64,000 bases of DNA from Microcoleus vaginatus HSN003 (GCF_022701255.1 NZ_CP031705.1:4960001-5024000); one strand, 5' to 3'; counted from the first letter of the stretch, positions 32,979-41,530 are shown. Numbers and translations are program-made. Notes: a model not told the origin generated them from the sequence alone.

Positions 32979-34844
32979 ATGCCAATGGCTCAAATCTTAC
33001 TCCAGACCGTTTGGTTTATACCTTGCTATCCACTCATCGGCGGAGTTCTGTCGATGCTGTGGTTTCCGGCTGTTACCCGCCGCACCGGGCCAAGACCATC
33101 CGGTTATGTGAACGCCATATTAACCTTGTTTGCTTTCCTACACGGCGTCATCGCCCTGACAGCTATTTGGAACCAACCGGTGCAACACCAGTTGATTCCC
33201 TGGCTGAACGTAGCAGGTTTAGACTTAACCATTCCCGTGGAAATCTCTCCTGTCACCGTCGGGGCGACTGTTTTGATTACCGGACTGAACTTACTGGCGC
33301 AGGTTTATGCTTTCGGTTACATGGAAATGGACTGGGGCTGGGCTAGGTTCTTTTCCCTGATGGGGCTGTTTGAAGCCGGGATGTGCGGGTTGGTACTGTG
33401 CAATTCCCTGTTCTTCAGCTACATGATTTTGGAAGTTCTGACTTTGGGCACTTACCTGCTAGTCGGGCTGTGGTTCAATCAGTCTTTGGTGGTGACAGGA
33501 GCCCGCGACGCTTTCTTAACAAAGCGGGTGGGTGACTTATTCCTGCTGATGGGAGTAGTCGCCATTCTGCCGCTGGCTGGAACTTGGAATTTTGACGAGT
33601 TGGCGGTTTGGGCCCAGACTGCAAAACTTGACCCGACTGTAGCGACGCTGTTGACTTTAGCTTTGATTGCTGGCCCGATGGGTAAGTGCGCTCAGTTTCC
33701 CTTGCACCTGTGGCTGGATGAGGCGATGGAAGGCCCGCTACCGGCGACGATTTTGCGGAACACCGTAGTTGTGGAAACTGGTGCTTGGATTTTGATTAAG
33801 TTGCAGCCAGTGATTGCTTTGTCGCCGATCGGACTGAAGACAACTATTATTGTAGGCGCTGCGACGGCGGTTGGTGCTTCATTAATTGCGATCGCCCAAA
33901 TCGACATCAAGCGCACGCTTTCCTATATAGTCAGCTCATACATGGGCTTAGTATTTATCGCCGTCGGCACTGGACAAACCCAAACAGCCCTGACATTGAT
34001 ATTTGCCTACACCTTGGCAATGGGTTTGCTGGTGATGAGCATCGGTTCGGTAGTTTGGAACAGCATCACTCAGGATGTCCGAGCTCTCGGCGGTTTGTGG
34101 GGAAAGCGGCCGATATCGGCGATATCGTTTATTGTCGGTAGCGCTGGATTGGTGGGACTGCCGCCCTTCGGCTGTTTCTGGGCTTTAGAAGACTTCACAT
34201 CCGGGCTTTGGCAAACTCACCCTTTCTTGTTAGGAATAGTGCTGTTTGTAAACGGCGTCACTGCTTTTGGCTTAGTGCGGGTTTTCGGTTTAGTTTTTGG
34301 TGGCAAACCAAAACAAATGACCGAACGCTCGCCAGAAGTTCACTGGCCTTTCATCTTGCCGATGACTGTTTTAATGGGCTTTACTTTGCACGTCCCGCAC
34401 TTACTGGCGACGTGGCAGTTATTGCCTGGGGCGAGTTTGAATTATACCGCCAGTGGACTGCTAGTTTTGTCAACGGCGATCGGTATCGGTGCAGGAGCAT
34501 TTGTTTACCTGAACGAGAAATGGGAAAAACCGGTGCGAATTGGTTCTCAAGCCCTGCAAGACTTTTTTGCCTACGATTTTTACACTGCCCAACTTTACCG
34601 CGTGACAGTGATATTTGCAGTTGGTTTGGTTTCGCAAATCATCTCCTGGGTCGATCGCAATATTGTGGACGGATTCGTGAACTTAATCGGTTTTGCAACA
34701 GTTTTCGGCGGGCAAAGCCTCAAATACAACGTTAACGGTCAAACTCAGTTTTATGCCTTGACAATTCTGTTCGGAGTGGCAGTTTTGGGACTGCTCATAA
34801 GCTGGCCACTGCTAGGTCGCTTGTCGCTGATTGTAGGCGGGTAA
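32979..34844 (+). CDS. ndhF: NAD(P)H-quinone oxidoreductase subunit NdhF of a CO2-uptake NDH-1 complex
   Basis: A 621-residue polytopic NuoL/NdhF protein: ILTGLN-like helices, GWARFFSLMGLFEAGMCGLV, LEVLTLGTYLLVGLWF, GPMGKCAQFPLHLWLDEAMEGPLP and AQIDIKRTLSYIVSSYMGLV. Being followed by a carbonic anhydrase, ndhD and a Cup gene, it belongs to the NdhF3/NdhF4 class of NDH-1MS complexes that drive CO2 hydration at the thylakoid rather than respiratory NDH-1. Which of the two (inducible F3 or constitutive F4) is not certain; the lack of a CupS-like gene leans to F4. ATG 32985 is an alternative start. Confidence 0.93.
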   Translation: MPMAQILLQTVWFIPCYPLIGGVLSMLWFPAVTRRTGPRPSGYVNAILTLFAFLHGVIALTAIWNQPVQHQLIPWLNVAGLDLTIPVEISPVTVGATVLITGLNLLAQVYAFGYMEMDWGWARFFSLMGLFEAGMCGLVLCNSLFFSYMILEVLTLGTYLLVGLWFNQSLVVTGARDAFLTKRVGDLFLLMGVVAILPLAGTWNFDELAVWAQTAKLDPTVATLLTLALIAGPMGKCAQFPLHLWLDEAMEGPLPATILRNTVVVETGAWILIKLQPVIALSPIGLKTTIIVGAATAVGASLIAIAQIDIKRTLSYIVSSYMGLVFIAVGTGQTQTALTLIFAYTLAMGLLVMSIGSVVWNSITQDVRALGGLWGKRPISAISFIVGSAGLVGLPPFGCFWALEDFTSGLWQTHPFLLGIVLFVNGVTAFGLVRVFGLVFGGKPKQMTERSPEVHWPFILPMTVLMGFTLHVPHLLATWQLLPGASLNYTASGLLVLSTAIGIGAGAFVYLNEKWEKPVRIGSQALQDFFAYDFYTAQLYRVTVIFAVGLVSQIISWVDRNIVDGFVNLIGFATVFGGQSLKYNVNGQTQFYALTILFGVAVLGLLISWPLLGRLSLIVGG

Positions 34845-34948
34845 AGAAATATAAGCTTGAAGATTTTAGGTGACAGTTTTAATCTAAAATCTAAAAAACC
34901 TGAAGTCTTGAACAAAGATTTCAAACTCATTCAAATAACGCAGCCTAA

Positions 34949-35668
34949 ATGAACTCAAACAACAGACAATTCAATCTTTCCCGGCGCAATTCACTCAAAT
35001 TTGTCGCAGGTGCTATTGGTACAGGGATACTCGCAGCACGAGCAGGGGCTGATTTGGCTGCACCCGAACCAGCAATTGCTCAAAATGACTTGGCTCCCGA
35101 TGCAGCTCTGCAAAAGTTAATGGACGGGAACAAACGGTTTGTTGACAAAAAACGCCAAAGTCCCAACCAAGACTTTGGGCGCCTCACCGAAGTTGCCAAA
35201 TCTCAAAAACCCTTTGCTGCTATTCTCGGCTGTGCAGATTCCCGCTTTCCTTCGGAAATTATCTTCGATCAAGGATTGGGAGATTTATTTGTCTGTCGCG
35301 TGGCCGGAAATGTGGCTACCCCAGAAGAAATTGGCAGCCTGGAATTTGGCACGCTGGTATTGGGAGCAAAAGTGCTTGTGGTAATCGGGCATAAAAGGTG
35401 CGGTGCGGTAGACGCAACCATCAAAGGAGCTCAAGTTCCCGGTCAAATTGCCAGTTTGCTAGACGCCATTAAGCCGGCTGTAGAAAGCTCGAAAGACCAA
35501 GCGGGCGACCGACTAGAAAATGCCTGTAAAGCGAATGTTAGGCTGCAAGCTAACAAATTGATAGCCTCTCCAGTAATCTCTAAATTAATTGAAGAGAATA
35601 AACTGAAAGTTGTTGGTGGATATTACGATTTAGACACGGGCACAGTCACTATTCTTTCTGAGTCTTGA
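34949..35668 (+). CDS. ecaB: Secreted beta-class carbonic anhydrase (EcaB-like)
   Basis: A 239-residue beta-carbonic anhydrase with a twin-arginine-like leader (SRRNSLKFVAGAIGTGILAA, residues 11-30) and a probable cleavage after AIAQ. Zinc ligands are Cys95 (GCADSR), His148 and Cys151 (GHKRCGA), with the Asp97-Arg99 dyad. It should act in the thylakoid lumen or periplasm. It sits between ndhF and ndhD, and in Synechocystis the thylakoid enzyme EcaB is reported to work with the Cup-containing NDH-1 complexes, so a role in supplying or trapping CO2 is likely. The symbol is by similarity of layout. Confidence 0.88.
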   Translation: MNSNNRQFNLSRRNSLKFVAGAIGTGILAARAGADLAAPEPAIAQNDLAPDAALQKLMDGNKRFVDKKRQSPNQDFGRLTEVAKSQKPFAAILGCADSRFPSEIIFDQGLGDLFVCRVAGNVATPEEIGSLEFGTLVLGAKVLVVIGHKRCGAVDATIKGAQVPGQIASLLDAIKPAVESSKDQAGDRLENACKANVRLQANKLIASPVISKLIEENKLKVVGGYYDLDTGTVTILSES

Positions 35669-35744
35669 GGGAATTTGGGATTGATAATTTGAGAGTTTAA
35701 CATCTAATATCAAGTCCAGGTTCATTATTCCTCGAACTCTCGGC

Positions 35745-35798
35745 GATTGAAATCGCGTATTATACACAAACAAAGTCCGGATGGTGCGCGGACTAAGA
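35745..35798. repeat. Dispersed ~50-bp repeat between carbonic anhydrase and ndhD
   Basis: GATTGAAATCGCGTATTATA-CACAAACAAAGTCC ... GCGCGGACTAAGAG, with a small GTCCGGATGGTGCGCGGAC hairpin. The same unit supplies the end of ndhD (37408-37456) and, diverged, truncates parE (23127-23175). Confidence 0.8.
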
Positions 35799-35901
35799 GT
35801 AAGGGGAATCTTTAATCCGGATTTGCTATAAACTCTCAAATTATCAAAGAAAAGACAAGAGCCTGCAAAATAGATTCTTTACTCTTCACTCTTCATACAT
35901 T

Positions 35902-37455
35902 ATGCTTAGTGCCTTGCTCTGGTTGCCCGCGTTGGGCGCTGCGGTAGTCGGTTTCCTGCCCGGAAATATCAATGGGATGCGTCTGCGTTCAATAGCCTCG
36001 GCTTTTGCTGCTGCTATTTTCCTTTTGAATATCTGGCTTTTGACTCAATTCGCTCCGGCCAATTCGGGATTGCAATTTCAAGAATATTTGCCTTGGATTC
36101 CACAATTAGGTTTGAGCTACAACTTGGGCATTGACGGCTTGTCCTTGCCGCTGCTGGTTTTAAGTGCTTTGCTGACGCTATTAGTAATTTACGGCACTGG
36201 CGAAAAGATGGAGCGCCCCCAGCTTTACTATGCTTTGATTTTGCTGATCAATGCTGGTATTGCCGGAGCTTTGATGTCTCAAAATTTGCTGCTGTTTGTA
36301 CTGTTTTACGAAGTAGAATTAATTCCTTTTTACCTGTTGATTGCGATTTGGGGCGGAAAGCAGCGGGAATACGCTGCCATGAAGTTTTTGATTTACACGG
36401 CTGTTTCGGGACTTTTGGTTTTAGCTGCATTTTTGGGTGTGGCTTGGCTGAGTGGTTCTTTAAATTTCGATTACAGTGCGATTACCACTCAAGAATTGCC
36501 ATTGAGAACGCAGTTAATCCTGCTAACAATTCTGCTAATTGGGTTGGGAATTAAAATTCCCTTGGTGCCGCTGCATACTTGGCTACCGGATGCTTATGTC
36601 GAAGCTTCGCCAGCAACAGCAATTTTGCTGGGAGGGATTTTGGCGAAGTTGGGAACTTACGGTTTAGTACGGTTTGGCTTGCAGTTGTTTCCCGAAACTT
36701 GGTCAATTCTAGCCCCGGCTTTAGCGATAATCGGCACAGTGAGCGTGATGTACGGCGCTTTGAGCGCGATCGCCCAAAAAGACATCAAGCGCATGGTAGC
36801 CTATAGTTCGATCGGACATATGGGCTACATCCTCGTTGCCTGCGCCGCAGGTACGAAACTCGCCTTAATCGGCGCTGTGGGGCAAATGGTAAGCCACGGC
36901 TTAATTTTAGCTTTGCTATTTTATTTGGTAGGCATCATCGAAACCAAAGTTGGCACGCGGGATTTGGATGTACTCAACGGTTTGATGAACCCGATGCGGG
37001 GTTTACCCACTGCCAGTTCCCTGTTAGTTTTGGGCGGCATGGCAAGCGCCGGAATTCCGGGTTTGGTGGGTTTTATTGCCGAATTCTTAGTGTTTCAAGG
37101 CAGTTTTTCGATCTTTCCAATTCCAACTTTACTCTGCATTTTAGCTTCTGGTTTAACAGCAGTTTACTTTGTAATTCTGCTCAACCGCACCTGTTTTGGG
37201 AAGTTGGACAACGCCACGGCTTACTACCCTCCAGTTACGTTTGGTGAAAATATGCCGGCGCTGGTTTTGGCGGGCATAATTTTTGTGTTGGGAATTCAAC
37301 CTGCTTGGCTGCTCAAGTGGAGCGAATCTACTACAAATGCGATCGTTGCTACTCTGCCGGCGGACAGAAATACCCAAGTTGCTATTAGCTATCCCCTAGA
37401 ACGCTCGGATATGGAAATCGCGTCTACACAAACGAAGTCCGCCTCTGCAGACTAA
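35902..37455 (+). CDS. ndhD: NAD(P)H-quinone oxidoreductase subunit NdhD of a CO2-uptake NDH-1 complex
   Basis: A 517-residue NuoM/NdhD protein with about 14 membrane helices: LGIDGLSLPLLVLSALLTLL, LLLFVLFYEVELIPFYLLIA, PLVPLHTWLPDAYVEASPA and AQKDIKRMVAYSSIGHMGYI, containing the proton-channel Glu and Lys positions. It pairs with the NdhF upstream as the NdhD3/D4 type. The last 14 residues (EIASTQTKSASAD) are encoded by a dispersed repeat and are probably an unneeded tail. Start ATG 35902. Confidence 0.94.
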   Translation: MLSALLWLPALGAAVVGFLPGNINGMRLRSIASAFAAAIFLLNIWLLTQFAPANSGLQFQEYLPWIPQLGLSYNLGIDGLSLPLLVLSALLTLLVIYGTGEKMERPQLYYALILLINAGIAGALMSQNLLLFVLFYEVELIPFYLLIAIWGGKQREYAAMKFLIYTAVSGLLVLAAFLGVAWLSGSLNFDYSAITTQELPLRTQLILLTILLIGLGIKIPLVPLHTWLPDAYVEASPATAILLGGILAKLGTYGLVRFGLQLFPETWSILAPALAIIGTVSVMYGALSAIAQKDIKRMVAYSSIGHMGYILVACAAGTKLALIGAVGQMVSHGLILALLFYLVGIIETKVGTRDLDVLNGLMNPMRGLPTASSLLVLGGMASAGIPGLVGFIAEFLVFQGSFSIFPIPTLLCILASGLTAVYFVILLNRTCFGKLDNATAYYPPVTFGENMPALVLAGIIFVLGIQPAWLLKWSESTTNAIVATLPADRNTQVAISYPLERSDMEIASTQTKSASAD

Positions 37456-37456
37456 G
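37408..37456. repeat. Dispersed repeat copy that encodes the NdhD C-terminus
   Basis: GGAAATCGCGTCTACACAAA-CGAAGTCCGCC ... GCAGACTAAG matches the repeat at 35745-35798. The ndhD stop codon TAA is the TAA of the repeat's final GACTAAG. Confidence 0.8.
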
Positions 37457-37465
37457 AATCTACTC

Positions 37466-37565
37466 GTTACCAGGCAGAGCCTGGTAACGCAGATCCGGAG
37501 GCTCTGCCTCCAATTTTACGGCTAGCGGGCCTGGATATCGGTTCCCAGGCTCTTCCTGGGAACCA
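37466..37565. repeat. Double hairpin repeat between ndhD and the Cup gene
   Basis: GTTACCAGGCAGAGCCTGG-TAAC (37466-37488), then GGAGGCTCTGCCTCC and GGTTCCCAGGCTCTTCCTGG-GAACC. Three stable hairpins in a row inside the operon could lower downstream transcription or protect the mRNA 5' of the Cup gene. Confidence 0.85.
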
Positions 37566-37632
37566 GTTAAAGAATCGCAGCTTTTTGCAATAATTCAAAA
37601 TATTTAGATTCACTCAATCAAAGGAAGAAACA

Positions 37633-38955
37633 ATGGTACATACCCCTAATAAACCAGCAACTAAACTACCTCCTTCCAAACATGAATTTGCTGAGGTAAT
37701 TCACAGACTAGAAGCCGGGGGAGCGATGATTCCAGATACGCCGGAAAATCTGATGCAAATCATCGCTATTTGGAAAGCTTACGCAGTGCCGATGGATTTC
37801 TACTGGCGGGATTTGCTTTACATCGCCGAACGGGTATTTTTACACCCGCTTCCTTTCTTTAAATACTTCTTGCCCCAGGAGTATTTAGACTTGCAAAATC
37901 ACTATGCAGGCGACGGTGCAGATTTGCGGATATGGCGCGGGACTGGAAGCGCTCACCCTGAACTTTTGGAGTTCATGGAGAAGGGTGAAACTGGTAAAAG
38001 CCCGCGGCTGTTTCACCATTTGTGGCACGATCGCATTAACATGGAATTTGCCGAAGAGTGCATGAGGTCAATGCTTTGGCACCGGGGCTTGTACGTGCCG
38101 ACCAATCAATTCGATCCTTATTTGGACAGTGAGGAATATAAGGCTAATGCCGATCGGGCAATTAAAGCTTACTTCAAAAAAAACCCGTTCATGCTGGGAC
38201 TTCACAAAGCATTTCCAGAAATGTTTTTAGAACAATGTCGCCAAATGTCTTATTACAGCAATCTCGGTTTATTCTGGGAAGTCATGGCGCCGGTGTTTTT
38301 TGAGGTTTCCGACTTGTACGACGAAGGGAAAATTACGACAGTCCCTCAAGCTATGGATTTCCTAGTAAATGGCATATTTGCGATCGCCGGTCGTCCCATT
38401 TACCACCACGTTCAAATCGACGGCGAAACCTACGAAATCATCCCGAAATCTAAAGGTTTCACTTGGCTTTATGAAGCAGCGTTACCTTACGTGGAAGCTG
38501 TATTTTATCGCACTTCACCGTTCCGAGGAACCAAATCTTACAACGCTCAAGCTAAGGAAGTTCCTGACGACCAAAAAGACTTCCACTACGGAGTGCTTTA
38601 TGCGGACAAATTCCCGGTAGGTACGGCGGGCATTCCGCCGACTTTGCTAGCACAAGATATGCTGCATTTCCTGCCGCCTTATTTGATGGATTTCTACAAA
38701 CAGCGCTGTCGCGGCGAAGATGATATCCTCAATCAAATTGGGGTGACATTTCAGCGATCGATGTATTGCGTAACTTCGGCAGTGTTTCAAGCGTTGCGGA
38801 CGGCTCTTTTGTATCCTTTGGATGACCCCAATCCGAAGCATTTGAAGGCAAATAGGGCATTCTTTGAGGCTCAGATCGATCGCTTCTGTCGCCCGGAATA
38901 CGGCATGAAATATGCTGCGAAGCTCAAGAATATTCAGACTTCGGATTACAGGTAA
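37633..38955 (+). CDS. CO2 hydration protein of the NDH-1MS complex (CupA/CupB, ChpY/ChpX)
   Basis: A 440-residue Cup family protein: EVIHRLEAGGAMIPDTPENL, AYAVPMDFYWRDLLYIAERV, then LFHHLWHDRINMEFAEECMR and PIYHHVQIDGETYE. These rich His/Glu/Asp segments fit a zinc-dependent hydratase-like subunit that binds the membrane arm of NDH-1 and converts CO2 to bicarbonate. GGAAG lies 10 bp before ATG 37633. Last main gene of the ndhF-ecaB-ndhD operon. CupA and CupB are too alike for me to separate here; CupB is favoured because no CupS gene follows. Confidence 0.93.
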   Translation: MVHTPNKPATKLPPSKHEFAEVIHRLEAGGAMIPDTPENLMQIIAIWKAYAVPMDFYWRDLLYIAERVFLHPLPFFKYFLPQEYLDLQNHYAGDGADLRIWRGTGSAHPELLEFMEKGETGKSPRLFHHLWHDRINMEFAEECMRSMLWHRGLYVPTNQFDPYLDSEEYKANADRAIKAYFKKNPFMLGLHKAFPEMFLEQCRQMSYYSNLGLFWEVMAPVFFEVSDLYDEGKITTVPQAMDFLVNGIFAIAGRPIYHHVQIDGETYEIIPKSKGFTWLYEAALPYVEAVFYRTSPFRGTKSYNAQAKEVPDDQKDFHYGVLYADKFPVGTAGIPPTLLAQDMLHFLPPYLMDFYKQRCRGEDDILNQIGVTFQRSMYCVTSAVFQALRTALLYPLDDPNPKHLKANRAFFEAQIDRFCRPEYGMKYAAKLKNIQTSDYR

Positions 38956-38959
38956 AGGA

Positions 38960-39045
38960 TGTTTTCGGGCGGGCTCTTCGGCCCAACCCCTACTCCCCAC
39001 AAGAAACCGGATGTTTTGTGGAACAGGCATCTTGCCTGTTCTGAA
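38960..39045. repeat. Dispersed repeats after the Cup gene
   Basis: CGGGCTCTTCGGCCC-AACCCCTACTCCCCACAAG resembles the repeat at about 26330-26370, and TGGAACAGGCATCTTGCCTGTTC (about 39019-39041) is a copy of the palindrome seen at 30078-30143. Confidence 0.75.
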
Positions 39046-39133
39046 GAAGAGTTCAAAATATCGGTTAAAAGCGACAGGAAAAAATGAGGTTTTTTTAAAG
39101 GGATTTCAAAATTAGCATAATACCAGTCCACCT

Positions 39134-39157
39134 ACCAACAGATAACAAATAACAAAT
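39134..39157. repeat. Heptamer repeat AACAAAT, three copies
   Basis: AACAAAT is repeated three times followed by AACC, ending 18 bp before the small gene at 39175, so it sits in its leader. Confidence 0.85.
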
Positions 39158-39174
39158 AACAAATAACCATAACT

Positions 39175-39381
39175 ATGGACAGCAAAGATCTAGCCAAATA
39201 TATCGAAGCAAAGGACGGGATTTCCAAACCTTGGCTGTTGGTGCAACTGCGGCTGAAAAAATTGCAAGAAAGGCGATCGGAGATTTCTGCTGAAGAGTAT
39301 ATGACAGAACTTACGGACATTCACAAAGATTTAATGAATCTGGGGGAATGGTGGCTGGGTATCGAGGATGAGGTTTTCTAG
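39175..39381 (+). CDS. Small helical protein of unknown function after the CO2-uptake operon
   Basis: A 68-residue protein reading MDSKDLAKYIEAKDGISKPW, LLVQLRLKKLQERRSEISAE and EWWLGIEDEVF. It is charged, without a membrane segment, and looks like a two-helix protein. It follows the Cup gene by 220 bp that include two repeats, so membership of the operon is uncertain. It does not resemble CupS. The 3' end overlaps the end of hicB by four bases on the other strand. Confidence 0.6.
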   Translation: MDSKDLAKYIEAKDGISKPWLLVQLRLKKLQERRSEISAEEYMTELTDIHKDLMNLGEWWLGIEDEVF

Positions 39382-39596
39382 GCGATTTGAAGAATGCTAG
39401 GTGCGGGGATGGGTTCACCTTCTTCCTGCCAAGCTTCTAGATACATTTCGAGCACTTCTTCGCCATGTCGGATGGCTTCTTCGCGGGTTTGGCCGTGGGT
39501 ACAGGGCATGACAACGCGATCGGCAAACTCTGGAATCGTCACGAGGAAAAGTTGATCCTCGTCAGACCATTGGACGATCATACTGTATCGATTCAT
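39378..39596 (-). CDS. hicB: HicB-type antitoxin
   Basis: A 72-residue protein: MNRYSMIVQWSDEDQLFLVT, IPEFADRVVMPCTHGQTREE, then AIRHGEEVLEMYLEAWQEEG. This is the partially RNase H-like HicB fold in its short form without a DNA-binding tail. ATG 39596 overlaps the former hicA stop by ATGA. The frame continues upstream into hicA only because hicA has a frameshift, so the longer frame is not the real protein. Confidence 0.88.
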   Translation of the reverse strand: MNRYSMIVQWSDEDQLFLVTIPEFADRVVMPCTHGQTREEAIRHGEEVLEMYLEAWQEEGEPIPAPSILQIA

Positions 39597-39815
39597 GAAT
39601 CTTCCTCCTTTAACTCGTCGAGTTCGGCTAACAATATTGCCAACTGCTTCTCTCTCATAGCGTGGCACATCATCTCCGTCTTTGCCTGGAATTGTTAATG
39701 TCTTCCCAATCAAAGGATGCTGCCATCTCTCATAGCTGCCTTATCCGCGTTTTGGCAAATAAATAAAGCCCTCACGGGTAATCTGAGCTTTTAACTCGCG
39801 AATTTTTCTAGGCAT
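39593..39815 (-). pseudogene. hicA: HicA toxin gene inactivated by a stop codon and a frameshift
   Basis: From ATG 39815 the frame reads MPRKIRELKAQITREGFIYL-PKRG, then TAA at 39741-39743 where HicA has Lys or Gly, then SYERWQHPLIGKTLTIPGKD and VPRYEREAVGNI. HicA toxins carry the catalytic His in GSHERW; here it is Tyr (SYERW). The true C-terminus LLAELDELKEEDS with a stop at 39593-39595 lies in another frame, so there is also a shift near 39640. Three separate lesions make an active mRNase impossible. Confidence 0.85.
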
Positions 39816-39913
39816 GGTGATTGTCCATTTTCTACCTCCATTTTCTCACTTAGCCATTTATTTTAATTTTTCCTTGGCCCATTCTGGCAGTTGGTTGCCC
39901 GGGCGATCGCACT

Positions 39914-40384
39914 TTAAAATTTCTCCATCAAATCTTTTTCTTGGGCATAGACATCTCGTAGCTGTTGCAGCGCCGCCCCAGAAATGACGGATTTAACAGT
40001 AGCCACCAATTGGCCCCACTCTAGCAATCTGTCAACTGAAACTGCTTTTTTGAACTTGTAGGTGTAGAATTTAGTCCAAAATGCTGGTGCTTGCTTGCTT
40101 TTCCAGCGTTTGTACCATCTGCCAAAATCTTGAGGTGCGATCGCATTTACTCCGACAATCGGCGGAAAATCGGCGTAGCTGACAAACCGGCTGATGCCTT
40201 TGGCGTGCACGTACACCATGTACCGACAGCATTCGATCCGGTAAATCTCGTCTGTTGAGATATTGAACAGGAGTGCAACTGTTTCTTCTGTGACAAATCT
40301 CGCCAGCGGATGCAGGATGGGAGATTTATGAATTATTCTCGATTCTGCGATCGTCCGCGATTTTGCTGGAGTTTCTGATATCAT
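39914..40384 (-). CDS. Hypothetical protein, unknown function
   Basis: A 156-residue soluble protein starting with ATG 40384. The middle part FVTEETVALLFNISTDEIYRIE looks like a helix-turn-helix or excisionase-type segment, followed by a strand-rich GISRFVSYADFPPIVG and a basic stretch RWYKRWKSKQAPAFW. I do not recognise the family. It lies between the hicAB locus and the duplicated XRE genes and has typical codon use, so it is probably real. Confidence 0.6.
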   Translation of the reverse strand: MISETPAKSRTIAESRIIHKSPILHPLARFVTEETVALLFNISTDEIYRIECCRYMVYVHAKGISRFVSYADFPPIVGVNAIAPQDFGRWYKRWKSKQAPAFWTKFYTYKFKKAVSVDRLLEWGQLVATVKSVISGAALQQLRDVYAQEKDLMEKF

Positions 40385-40565
40385 GGCTAGTACACCTCTG
40401 GATATGGTTAGTAGACTTCTGGATAAGGCAAATGCACTTTTTGATAGAAAGAAATAATCTGTCCAGATGAGGTTTTACAGACGATCGCCCTTTAGTTTTC
40501 CAGGCCGGGGGGCGATCGCTCTTTACATATAAAATTGTACGACGCAATTGCATCAACTGTCAAGC

Positions 40566-40778
40566 ATGGGTTTAGTCAGGCTAAAAATTCGGGAACTAGC
40601 GGCGGAGAAGGGCTGGACGCTTAAGGAAGTATCCGATCGTTCCGGGGTAATTTATAGCACTGTCAGAAGCTATGCTCGTCGTCCTGAAATGGCAATGGTT
40701 GACTTTACTTGCCTGCGGAAGTTAGCTCGGACTTTTGATGTGATGATTGAGGATTTGGTTGAGGTTTTGGAGGAGTAG
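40566..40778 (+). CDS. Small XRE-family helix-turn-helix regulator, copy 1
   Basis: A 70-residue single-domain HTH: MGLVRLKIRELAAEKGWTLK, EVSDRSGVIYSTVRSYARR and LRKLARTFDVMIEDLVEVLE. ATG 40566 is chosen because the same start context (TCAAGCATGGG) occurs in copy 2. The two genes and flanking bases (about 290 bp) are a tandem duplication with 16-17 residue differences. Such Cro/C1-type proteins control neighbouring genes; the NACHT or antitoxin genes nearby are possible targets. Confidence 0.85.
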   Translation: MGLVRLKIRELAAEKGWTLKEVSDRSGVIYSTVRSYARRPEMAMVDFTCLRKLARTFDVMIEDLVEVLEE

Positions 40779-40856
40779 GTCGATCGGCCTTGAGCATTCT
40801 TTGCCAAAGTCATCTATTCTTAATGAGAAACCACGCAACTGTATAAACTATCAAGC

Positions 40857-41069
40857 ATGGGTTTAGTAAGAATTAAAGTCAGAGAACTAGCCGCAGAGAA
40901 AGGTTGGACATTCAAGGAAGTTTCAGAACGTTCTGGGGTAATGTACAACACTGTCAAGCATTATGCCCGTTGTCCAGGGCTGACAACGGTTGACTTTACT
41001 TTGCTGCGGAAGTTAGCTCGCACTTTTGATGTGATGATTGAGGATTTGGTTGAGGTTTTGGAGGAGTAG
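40857..41069 (+). CDS. Small XRE-family helix-turn-helix regulator, copy 2
   Basis: A 70-residue paralogue of the gene at 40566-40778: MGLVRIKVRELAAEKGWTFK and EVSERSGVMYNTVKHYARC, with an identical C-terminal half TFDVMIEDLVEVLEE. Differences cluster in and after the recognition helix (YSTVRSYARRPEMAM versus YNTVKHYARCPGLTT), which suggests different operator specificity. DNA after the stop is also shared (GGTCGATC). Confidence 0.85.
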   Translation: MGLVRIKVRELAAEKGWTFKEVSERSGVMYNTVKHYARCPGLTTVDFTLLRKLARTFDVMIEDLVEVLEE

Positions 41070-41210
41070 GTCGATCTGCCTTTCCACATTTCCACTATAA
41101 GCCTTGTGTTTCGTCTTGTCAAGACGCGCTTAAGCATTTTGCATCGCAGCTAAAAGCTCAGCTTAAAGGTGCTAAGATTTAGTCAAAGTTGTTAATCTCC
41201 CGTTACCTTT

Positions 41211-41405
41211 GTGACTAGAGCCAGTACCGCCATCGGGGTGAGCCCCATAATTAAGGAACTTGTGCAGAAAAAGGCGCTTGCAACCCGACTAACGCTGAAG
41301 GAAATCATCTATGTCGGGATGCTGGCGATTGACGAGTTGGACGAAAAGCGCTTGCAAGAGTTGGCAGATAAAGTACATCAGATGCAGGTCAATGGCGAGA
41401 TTTGA
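41211..41405 (+). CDS. Small helical protein, possibly ribbon-helix-helix-like
   Basis: A 64-residue protein with a GTG start at 41211: TRASTAIGVSPIIKELVQKK, ALATRLTLKEIIYVGMLAID, then ELDEKRLQELADKVHQ. A short strand followed by two helices would fit a RHH or antitoxin-like regulator, but no family is recognised. It lies just downstream of the XRE pair and convergent with the NACHT gene. Confidence 0.55.
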   Translation: MTRASTAIGVSPIIKELVQKKALATRLTLKEIIYVGMLAIDELDEKRLQELADKVHQMQVNGEI

Positions 41406-41431
41406 AGCTGAAGAAAACCAGGTGGGTGTCC

Positions 41432-41496
41432 AGAAACCGGGTTTTTACGAAAATCCTTCGTCGCAGTCGTCAGATTCAGCAAAAAACCCGGTTTCT
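41432..41496. repeat. Dispersed inverted repeat AGAAACCGGGTTTTT...AAAAAACCCGGTTTCT, left of the NACHT gene
   Basis: 15-16-bp arms with a 34-bp centre (CGAAAATCC...GATTCAGC). A close copy lies on the other side of the NACHT gene at 43967-44034 and half a copy at about 43807-43820. Confidence 0.85.
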
Positions 41497-41530
41497 TTGG
41501 TTGGAGTGCGTCCAGGACAGATCGAGAATC

